Shown: in pieces, positions 1 through 4,839 of the stretch
How the letters are laid out: each line of letters begins with the position of its first letter
How positions within the stretch are numbered: the stretch's first letter is position 1
From: an uncultured Bacteroidota bacterium
Lineage (GTDB): Bacteria; Bacteroidota; Bacteroidia; Flavobacteriales; Schleiferiaceae
Direction: 5' to 3'
NCBI GenBank assembly: GCA_913056475.1
Contig: CAJXMS010000164.1
Location: forward strand, 1-5,395
DNA: 5,395 nt
The notes under the pieces: model-generated
Database searches by the model: none
Told to the model about the DNA's origin: nothing
Seen by the model: only the letters and a program-made list of their open reading frames with translations
Translations under genes and position numbers: made by a program

Positions 1-862
1 CTGAAGCGGCCGTGACTACGGGTTTGAGCGCTTTGGGGAGGGCATGGCGGCGTAAAACGGTGCCGCGGGGCAGTCCTTTGGCCAGCGCGGTGCGGATATA
101 GTCCTGGCTGAGCTCTTCCAGGAGGCTGCTGCGGGTGAGCTGAATGATGACGCCCAGGGGCCGGATGCCCAAAGTGAGGGCGGGAAGAATTAGGTTTTGG
201 AGGGCCAGGAACTGGCCTTCGCCGTAGGGATCTACGGTGTACAGGCTGCCGGTCATACTCAGGCCGGTGTACTCTGACCACACAAAACCAAATAGCCAGG
301 CGATGAGGATAGCAGCAAAAAAGCTGGGGACCGACATGCCTACGGTGCCCAGCACGGTGATGAGCCGGTCTACCCCGGTGCCGGCGCGTAGCGCGGCCAG
401 CCAGCCCAGAAAGAGGCCCAGTACCATGGCGATGATGATGGAGGATAGAGCCAGTAGGGCCGTATTGGGGAGGGTTTCCGCAATGATGAGGGAGACGGGC
501 TTGCCCCGGCTGCGGAAGCTTTGGCGCAAATAAGGGGCTTTGAGGACGACCACTCCACGGCCCAGGGAGAATAACTCCTGCCGCTGGGGGTATTTGGCCG
601 CGTGGGTGAAATGCTTGGGCTGCCGGCTGTGCCAGGAGAGCGGGCTCAAATCGTTAAGATAATAGAGGTACTGCTGGTGCAGAGGCAGGTCAAAACCGTA
701 CTTGTGGCGGATCCGCTGGAGCTGCTCGCTGTCTTCCCGCTGGTCGAGCATCATGCGGGAAGGATCACCGGGCAGGATGTTAAAAAGCAGGAATACCACC
801 GAGATAACGCCCCACATCACCAAGAGGCTGTAGCCCAGCTTATGGAGAACAAAGCGCAGCAA
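1..862 (-). CDS. OppB/DppB-type ABC transporter permease, 3' end beyond the left edge
   Basis: This is an inner-membrane permease subunit of a peptide/nickel/oligopeptide-type ABC importer; it would pair with a second permease, ATPases and a binding protein not seen here. Reading the minus strand gives 287 residues before the edge. Residues 3-34 are a first membrane helix ending in the family signature LLFNILPGDP. Residues about 133-158, 166-194 and 224-243 are further hydrophobic segments. The cytoplasmic EAA-type loop is clear at residues 249-276 (EELSQDYIRTALAKGL, then HALPKAL), the contact site for the ATPase. The usual C-terminal membrane helices lie outside the window. A region of about 50 residues (72-122) between the YGFDLPL motif and the second helix is longer than in E. 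coli DppB. The chosen start is TTG at 862-860: an in-frame TAA, the stop of the upstream gene, lies one codon before it, and starting at the later GTG or ATG (residues 15-16) would remove half of helix 1. Transported substrate is unknown. Confidence 0.9.
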   Translation of the reverse strand, partial: MLRFVLHKLGYSLLVMWGVISVVFLLFNILPGDPSRMMLDQREDSEQLQRIRHKYGFDLPLHQQYLYYLNDLSPLSWHSRQPKHFTHAAKYPQRQELFSLGRGVVVLKAPYLRQSFRSRGKPVSLIIAETLPNTALLALSSIIIAMVLGLFLGWLAALRAGTGVDRLITVLGTVGMSVPSFFAAILIAWLFGFVWSEYTGLSMTGSLYTVDPYGEGQFLALQNLILPALTLGIRPLGVIIQLTRSSLLEELSQDYIRTALAKGLPRGTVLRRHALPKALKPVVTAAS

Positions 863-865
863 GGC

Positions 866-2011
866 TTAGCGGTACTCCTTCTGAAAGGTGGCAAAATCGG
901 GGAAGTCCTGATAATGCCATTTTTTGATCACTACGCCGTCCTGGAGCAGCACCAGGCCAGGGTTGCTGCGCACGATGGTCTTGAGGGTAGTCTCATCCAT
1001 GGTAGCCAAGGGGAAGTTGAGCTGCTGTTTCTTCCGCAGGGCCTGCTTTACGCCGGGCAGGGAAGCGGTAAGGCCCAGCACGGGAAAACCGGCTTTCTGC
1101 GCCTCTTGGGTGAATTCTACCAGGGAAGGAAAGGCGGCCCGGTGGGCTTTTTTAAGCTTGTAGCTCACCACCAGCAGGATGGCATCTTCTGCCAGCACCG
1201 AGTCCGTTATCTCCCGGCTGTTGAGCTGGATGTCAAAGTCGTGGATAGGCGGCTTGTAGCCTTCGCTTATCTGCACGGTTTGGCTTTTATCTTCGAGGAT
1301 CTTCCATTCTTTGCGCGTCCACCATTTTTCTTTGATGTAGCGGGTACTGAGCATCTTTTGGGTTTCGCCGGTTTGCTCATTTTGAAGAGTGTAGCGGGTG
1401 GCGTACTCGGGCGCTTTCTTGCCCAGTTCTTCCGCGGATTTACGCCCTTCCACGATGCTGAGGCCTTCGGCGTAGGGACGAAAATCGAGGATGGGGAGGT
1501 GATTGAGCACGTGGTAGCCCAGGAGGCTACAGCCCAGGAGCACGGCGGCCATGATGCCGGCGTTTACGGGGCGGTCCAGGAAGGGCCGGATATGCTTTCG
1601 GTAGGCAAAGATGATGAGGATAAGCGCCAGGAGAACCACGTCTTTAAAAAAGGACTCCCAGGGCGTGAGGGGGATGGCATCACCAAAGCAGCCACAGTCG
1701 GTCACCTTATTGAAATAGGCAGAATAGAAGGTTAGGAAAGTAAAAAAGACGATCATACCCAGGAGCAGCCAGGCGGTTATTTGGCGCCAATAACCCAGCA
1801 GCAGGGCCACCCCCAGGAGAACTTCCAGAATGACCACGAAAAGGGCCAGCTCCAGGGAAAAAGGCTGGAGGAAAGGTAGGTTGAGCACGTTGGCCGCGAA
1901 GTACTCATCGAGTTTATAGGAAAAGCCCAGGGGGTCGTTGAGCTTGATGAGGCCGGAAAAGATAAAGAGCAGCCCTACCAGCAGGCGGGCTACAGGGAGT
2001 AGTTTTCGCAT
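866..2011 (-). CDS. DoxX/MauE-like membrane protein with thioredoxin-like C-terminal domain (BT_3928-type)
   Basis: This 381-residue protein has two parts. The N-terminal half is a DoxX/MauE-type membrane domain: hydrophobic segments near residues 5-23, 53-73, 78-99, 123-137 and 149-168, with the family motif DCGCFGD at 105-111 after the third segment. The C-terminal half (about 195-381) resembles a thioredoxin-like fold: a strand at 277-283 (DAILLVVSY), a helix, a strand near 309-314 (FPVLGL), then NPGLVLLQDGVVIKKWH at 350-366, the usual cis-Pro/hairpin region. The CxxC that a working thioredoxin needs is absent; the position after the first strand reads YKLKKA. The only cysteines I see are the pair in DCGC and one in the last membrane helix. 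MauE relatives support disulfide chemistry or quinone-linked redox, so a membrane redox role is plausible but unproven. It lies 6 bases downstream of the DUF1599 gene and 3 bases before the permease start, suggesting one transcript. ATG start; no strong ribosome site. Confidence 0.88.
   Translation of the reverse strand: MRKLLPVARLLVGLLFIFSGLIKLNDPLGFSYKLDEYFAANVLNLPFLQPFSLELALFVVILEVLLGVALLLGYWRQITAWLLLGMIVFFTFLTFYSAYFNKVTDCGCFGDAIPLTPWESFFKDVVLLALILIIFAYRKHIRPFLDRPVNAGIMAAVLLGCSLLGYHVLNHLPILDFRPYAEGLSIVEGRKSAEELGKKAPEYATRYTLQNEQTGETQKMLSTRYIKEKWWTRKEWKILEDKSQTVQISEGYKPPIHDFDIQLNSREITDSVLAEDAILLVVSYKLKKAHRAAFPSLVEFTQEAQKAGFPVLGLTASLPGVKQALRKKQQLNFPLATMDETTLKTIVRSNPGLVLLQDGVVIKKWHYQDFPDFATFQKEYR
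875..880 (-). promoter_or_regulatory. Shine-Dalgarno-like AAGGAG for the permease
   Basis: AAGGAG reads on the minus strand inside the last codons of the upstream DoxX-like gene, 12 bases before the TTG start of the permease. The spacing is somewhat long, but it is the best purine-rich site nearby and supports initiation just after the upstream stop codon, probably with translational coupling. Confidence 0.4.
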
Positions 2012-2017
2012 AAGAGC

Positions 2018-2563
2018 TTAATCTCGGTTTTCCTTCATTTTAATCAGGGCAAAGGCGGCATAATTCAGCATATCGGCATAATTGGCCTCCACTCCTTCAG
2101 ACACGGTGGTGGGGCCATTGTTTGCTGCGATCTGTTTGAGGCGAAATGATTTTTGCAAAATTAAATCGGTGAGCGAACTAAGCCGCATATCGCGCCAAGC
2201 CTCTCCGTAGTCATGGTTTTTGCGCTCCATGAGGGCGCGGGCTTCCTCTATTACGGCGTCATAGAGGGCCAGCGCTTCCTCAGCGCTGAGGTCTGGCTGG
2301 GGGGCTACCCCCTTTTGGATTTGAATAAGGGCCATGGCCGCATAATTAAAAATGCCGACGTACTCCCCCCGGCGGTCGTCCCTTACCCGCTGCACGCCGG
2401 TGTTTTCCAAATTACGGAGGCGCTGCGCTTTAATGAATATCTGATCGGTGAGAGGAGGGAGGCGTAGAATGCGCCAGGCGCAGCCGTAATCCTTGAGTTT
2501 GTGAGAAAATAAATCGCGGCAATGCTTCACTACCGCGGCATATTGGGTCAGGGTGCGTTCCAT
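2018..2563 (-). CDS. DUF1599 protein with two tandem domain copies
   Basis: The 181-residue product is built of two copies of the small helical DUF1599 domain (also listed, as I recall, as nucleotide-modification-associated domain 1). Copy 1 covers about residues 15-81 and copy 2 about 108-176. They share DYGxAWR (25-31 and 118-124), an RLxxLTD motif (34-40 and 127-133), K-x-x-R-L (45-49, 138-142) and NYAAxALI (73-80, 167-174), at a constant offset of 93-94 residues. No signal peptide or membrane helix is present, so it should be cytoplasmic. The biochemical function is unknown; conserved Asp, Tyr, Trp and Arg residues hint at ligand binding, but I assign no reaction. The two-copy form is the usual one in Bacteroidota as far as I recall. 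The ATG start has an AGGA sequence a few bases upstream. It is the first gene of the minus-strand operon and diverges from folP. Confidence 0.88.
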   Translation of the reverse strand: MERTLTQYAAVVKHCRDLFSHKLKDYGCAWRILRLPPLTDQIFIKAQRLRNLENTGVQRVRDDRRGEYVGIFNYAAMALIQIQKGVAPQPDLSAEEALALYDAVIEEARALMERKNHDYGEAWRDMRLSSLTDLILQKSFRLKQIAANNGPTTVSEGVEANYADMLNYAAFALIKMKENRD

Positions 2564-2591
2564 TTTCCTAAATTCGCGCTGATTTGCGGCT
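2564..2591. promoter_or_regulatory. 28-base divergent intergenic region between DUF1599 gene and folP
   Basis: This gap separates two start codons facing away from each other. It is too short for two complete non-overlapping promoters, so at least one promoter must lie in the opposite gene's coding sequence. It holds an AGGAAA just before the DUF1599 ATG (minus strand) and no clear ribosome site before the folP ATG. Confidence 0.6.
2569..2576 (+). promoter_or_regulatory. Candidate -7 promoter box for folP-cdaA
   Basis: TAAATTCG matches the Bacteroidota -7 consensus TAnnTTTG at all but one fixed position. It would place the transcript start about 8 bases before the folP ATG, giving a very short leader. 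A weak -33-like TTGG at 2543-2546 lies 22 bases upstream, slightly too far. Prediction by pattern only. Confidence 0.25.
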
Positions 2592-3476
2592 ATGGATAAA
2601 ACAATAGAAAATCGAGCGAAAGATAAGTCATTTTATGGCACCCGAAGCCTTCAACTGGGCGGGGAGCTGTATGAACTAGACCGCCCCTGGCTCATGGGCA
2701 TACTCAACTTGAATCCCGACTCCTTTTATGATGGCGGCCGGTATGACCAACTGGATGCGGCGGTGGCTCGCACCGAACAAATGCTCCAGGAGGGGGCAGA
2801 TCTCATAGACTTGGGCCCTACCTCCTCCCGACCGGGGAGCAACCTCAGCGAGGCAGCAGCCGAGTGGGCGCTTCTGGAGCCCTTCTTAAGTACCCTTACC
2901 CAGCGCTTTCCACGGGCCCTTTTTTCCGTAGATACCTACCATAGCAGCGTAGCCGAACGAAGCATAGCCGCCGGTGCGCACATGATCAACGACATATCCG
3001 GCGGGCGGCTAGACCCGCGCATGGCCGAAGTGATCGGTGCGCTAAAAGTACCTTACGTGCTAACCCACATGCAGGGCACGCCCCAAAATATGCAGGACAG
3101 CCCGAGTTATGACGACCCCATTAAGGAGGTAGCCTATTTTTTTAGCCAGCAAATAGACCATTTTAACCGCTACGGCGCCGTAAACCTTATCCTGGACGTT
3201 GGCTTTGGCTTTGGTAAAAGCGATACCCACAATTACAAACTACTGAACCACCTGGGCTACTTCAAGCAAATCTTCGACCTACCCCTATTGGCCGGCCTGA
3301 GCCGCAAATCAATGATCTGCCGGCCCACGGGCCGCCCGCCCCAGGAGGCCCTCCACGGCAGCTCCGCCGGGCATACGGCCGCCCTTCTACAAGGAGCTGA
3401 TTTTTTGCGGGTGCATGACGTAGAACCCGCCCGGCAGGCCACGGCCGTAGCCCGCATGATCCAAAAGCACTACTGA
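2592..3476 (+). CDS. folP: Dihydropteroate synthase
   Basis: FolP condenses 6-hydroxymethyl-7,8-dihydropterin pyrophosphate with p-aminobenzoate to give dihydropteroate in cytosolic folate synthesis. The 294 residues cover the full TIM-barrel family length. Visible motifs: MGILNLNPDSFYDGG at 35-49 (Asn39 matches E. coli Asn22), DLGPTSSRPG at 73-82, FSVDT at 111-115 (Asp114), MINDISGG at 131-138 (Asn133), THMQGTPQNMQ at 158-168, LDVGFGFGKS at 201-210 (Asp202), GLSRKSM at 235-241 (Lys239) and RVHDV at 273-277 (Arg273, His275). All pterin and phosphate ligands are therefore present. In the p-aminobenzoate loop the common Thr-Arg-Pro-Gly reads Ser-Arg-Pro-Gly, and the preceding residues (GPTS) differ from the usual GGES. 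The N terminus is about 16 residues longer than in E. coli; no other ATG in frame precedes the first motif, so ATG 2592 is kept. The stop overlaps the cdaA start by one base. Confidence 0.97.
   Translation: MDKTIENRAKDKSFYGTRSLQLGGELYELDRPWLMGILNLNPDSFYDGGRYDQLDAAVARTEQMLQEGADLIDLGPTSSRPGSNLSEAAAEWALLEPFLSTLTQRFPRALFSVDTYHSSVAERSIAAGAHMINDISGGRLDPRMAEVIGALKVPYVLTHMQGTPQNMQDSPSYDDPIKEVAYFFSQQIDHFNRYGAVNLILDVGFGFGKSDTHNYKLLNHLGYFKQIFDLPLLAGLSRKSMICRPTGRPPQEALHGSSAGHTAALLQGADFLRVHDVEPARQATAVARMIQKHY
2618..2625 (-). promoter_or_regulatory. Candidate -7 promoter box for the DUF1599 operon, inside folP
   Basis: On the minus strand this reads TATCTTTC, one base from the Bacteroidota TAnnTTTG box, 55 bases before the DUF1599 start codon. 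It lies in the poorly conserved first codons of folP. No TTTG at proper -33 spacing is seen, so it is tentative. Confidence 0.2.
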
Positions 3477-4252
3477 TGTCTTTTCTGGATTTTTCCCTGC
3501 TGGATCTACTGGATATTTTGCTGGTGGCCTTCTTACTATACCAGCTTTACCGCCTCATAAGAGACACGGTGGCCATCAACGTACTCATCGGCGTGGCGGC
3601 CATTTACCTCATCTGGAAGGTGGTAGAGCTCCTGCAAATGGAGCTGCTCAGTGAGATCCTGGGAAAATTCATCGGCGTAGGGGTTATCGCCCTGGTGATC
3701 GTTTTTCAGCAAGAGATTCGTAAATTTCTTCTGGTTATTGGCTCCACCAACTTTACCCAGCGCCGGCGCATTTTCCGGCAGCTTCGCTGGCTGAGCGACG
3801 AAGAGCAACAAATAGACCTGGATGAGATCGTGGCCGCCTGCCGCAGCCTGAGCCAAAAACATACGGGCGCCCTCATGGTGATAGAGCGCGTCAGTAAATT
3901 GGGTTTTTACCGGGATAGTGGCACCCTACTAAACGCCGAACTTTCGGCCCCACTCCTGGAAAGTATCTTCAACAAGTATTCGCCGCTGCACGACGGGGCG
4001 GTCATTATCAGTGGGGAGGAAATAGTAGCGGCAGGATGCATTATGCCCGTGAGCGACCGCAGCTCCCTCCCCTCCCGGTTTGGCCTGCGCCACCGGGCTG
4101 CCATAGGCATTGCGGAGAAAACCAATGCCCTGGCCCTGGTGGTAAGCGAAGAAACGGGCGACATCTCCCTGGCGGATGGGGACGATTTTGTCAACAAAAT
4201 CGAGCCGGACAACCTCAAAGAAATGCTCCGCAAGGCCACGGAAAACCCCTGA
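3476..4252 (+). CDS. cdaA: Membrane-bound diadenylate cyclase CdaA (DacA)
   Basis: CdaA makes cyclic di-AMP from two ATP. The 258-residue protein has three N-terminal hydrophobic segments (about 8-28, 32-52 and 60-78), a basic/coiled linker (about 79-115), and a cytoplasmic DAC domain from about 118 to 235. The catalytic motifs are intact: DGA at 173-175 in SPLHDGAVII and RHR at 205-207 in GLRHRAAIGI, with SEETG at 224-228 also matching the family. Length is close to B. subtilis CdaA (about 270). Its ATG overlaps the folP TGA (TGATG), with no separate ribosome site, so translation is probably coupled. Adjacency to folP is a known Bacteroidota arrangement; the Firmicutes partners cdaR/ybbR and glmM are not downstream here. 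c-di-AMP typically governs potassium and osmolyte balance and envelope homeostasis; the targets in this organism cannot be seen. Confidence 0.96.
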   Translation: MSFLDFSLLDLLDILLVAFLLYQLYRLIRDTVAINVLIGVAAIYLIWKVVELLQMELLSEILGKFIGVGVIALVIVFQQEIRKFLLVIGSTNFTQRRRIFRQLRWLSDEEQQIDLDEIVAACRSLSQKHTGALMVIERVSKLGFYRDSGTLLNAELSAPLLESIFNKYSPLHDGAVIISGEEIVAAGCIMPVSDRSSLPSRFGLRHRAAIGIAEKTNALALVVSEETGDISLADGDDFVNKIEPDNLKEMLRKATENP

Positions 4253-4276
4253 GAAGCCTCCCGTGTGCCCCCAAAT

Positions 4277-4293
4277 GATAGAAGGAATCTATC
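4277..4293. repeat. Small inverted repeat, 6-bp arms
   Basis: GATAGA and TCTATC flank the 5-base loop AGGAA, 24 bases after the cdaA stop. It could form a weak stem at the transcript end but lacks GC strength and a T-tract, so it is not called a terminator. Confidence 0.3.
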
Positions 4294-4351
4294 CGTCTTA
4301 CCCGGGCTCGATTCGAGGATAAATAAGCTCCGCTGCCAGCCTGTATTTCCT

Positions 4352-4359
4352 TATCTTCG
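4352..4359 (+). promoter_or_regulatory. Candidate -7 promoter box for the receiver-like gene
   Basis: TATCTTCG, followed by CGG, is one base from the Bacteroidota TAnnTTTG box. It sits about 70 bases before the start codon, so transcription would begin roughly at 4365, just ahead of the inverted repeat at 4372. No TTTG is seen at the expected -33 distance. Confidence 0.3.
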
Positions 4360-4371
4360 CGGTGTGAAAGA

Positions 4372-4400
4372 TACCTTAGTGTATTTTTAACACTAAGGTA
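4372..4400. repeat. Perfect 11-bp inverted repeat upstream of the receiver-like gene
   Basis: The arms TACCTTAGTGT (4372-4382) and ACACTAAGGTA (4390-4400) are exact reverse complements around a 7-base loop ATTTTTA. The right arm ends 28 bases before the ATG. It is AT-rich and has no T-tract on its plus-strand side, so it does not look like an intrinsic terminator for cdaA. It could be a dimeric-regulator operator or a stem at the 5' end of the downstream mRNA. Confidence 0.75.
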
Positions 4401-4428
4401 ACATACCCATCGACAAACGACTAAAACC

Positions 4429-4839
4429 ATGTCCGAAACGACCATTGCCCGCACGGCCCCCCTTACCCCCATGCTTCCCGCTCATCGCATCATCGTAGTA
4501 GGGGTAAATGAGGTCGACGAAATGTTGTTGCGCTATATTCTAGATGAGCTCGGCGCCCATATGGACATGGTTAAGAGTGGCCGCGAGGCGCTGGATAAGG
4601 TCAGTGATCACGAGGTAGATATGGTCATAATGAACACCCATCTGCAGGACCAAAATGCCCTGGAGCTGGCCAAAAAACTACGGCAAAGAGAGCAAAAGTT
4701 GCTTCCCATCATCGGCATCACGGCCCTGAACGCGCAGAGTCGTTCCCTGTTCCAGGGTTTCAATTACATCATCCACCGCCCCATAGAGAAGCAAAAAGTG
4801 CACCGGGCCCTGCGCGAGTACCTTGCCACCATTGATTAA
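4429..4839 (+). CDS. Stand-alone receiver-like (pseudo-receiver) protein
   Basis: The 136-residue product has the layout of a CheY-type receiver domain: strand 1 RIIVVGV (20-26), helix 1, strand 3 VDMVIMN (63-69), strand 4 LPIIGITA (92-99), strand 5 NYIIHRPI (112-119) and a final helix to about 133. There is no output domain, only about 18 extra N-terminal residues. Key receiver residues are changed: the acidic pair after strand 1 is Gly25-Val26, the phospho-acceptor Asp is Asn69, and the Lys before the cis-Pro is Arg117. Only the switch Thr98 and Pro118 remain. It therefore probably cannot be phosphorylated through Asp and would act by protein binding, if at all. The ATG is preceded by an A-rich stretch without a clear ribosome site, as is common in Bacteroidota. 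Its 3' end overlaps the convergent ComEC gene by 71 bases. Partner and pathway are unknown. Confidence 0.82.
   Translation: MSETTIARTAPLTPMLPAHRIIVVGVNEVDEMLLRYILDELGAHMDMVKSGREALDKVSDHEVDMVIMNTHLQDQNALELAKKLRQREQKLLPIIGITALNAQSRSLFQGFNYIIHRPIEKQKVHRALREYLATID

Larger units (their letters stand above)
4253..4428. other. Intergenic region between cdaA and the receiver-like gene
   Basis: These 176 bases contain no convincing reading frame. They hold a weak 6-bp stem (GATAGA/TCTATC, 4277-4293), a short CTCGA-T-TCGAG palindrome near 4308-4318, a promoter-like TATCTTCG and a perfect 11-bp inverted repeat. No stem followed by a run of T is present, so I see no standard intrinsic terminator for folP-cdaA. 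Confidence 0.6.

Noticed and set aside
237..533. A 98-codon plus-strand frame and a 62-codon minus-strand frame at 370-558
   Set aside because: Both lie in wrong frames over the permease coding sequence, whose own frame reads through with membrane segments and the EAA loop.
602..1735. A 377-codon open frame on the plus strand
   Set aside because: It is antisense to the ABC permease start and most of the DoxX-like gene, both of which show clear family motifs. Its translation matches no family I recognise; a long antisense frame is expected from this codon composition.
1500..1830. Recurrent CCAGGAG strings looking like a short dispersed repeat
   Set aside because: They are Leu/Gly-rich membrane-helix codons (CTCCTGG) on the minus strand in varying contexts, with no fixed unit or spacing.
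4036..4278. An 80-codon plus-strand frame over the cdaA end
   Set aside because: It is Pro/Arg/Cys-rich out-of-frame translation of the DAC domain region and has no features of its own.
4277..4400. Intrinsic terminator for folP-cdaA
   Set aside because: Neither stem here is GC-rich with a following T-run; the 11-bp repeat is followed by ACATACCC.
4215..4472. An 85-codon minus-strand frame spanning the intergenic region
   Set aside because: It overlaps both cdaA and the receiver-like gene antisense, crosses the inverted repeat and resembles no protein family.
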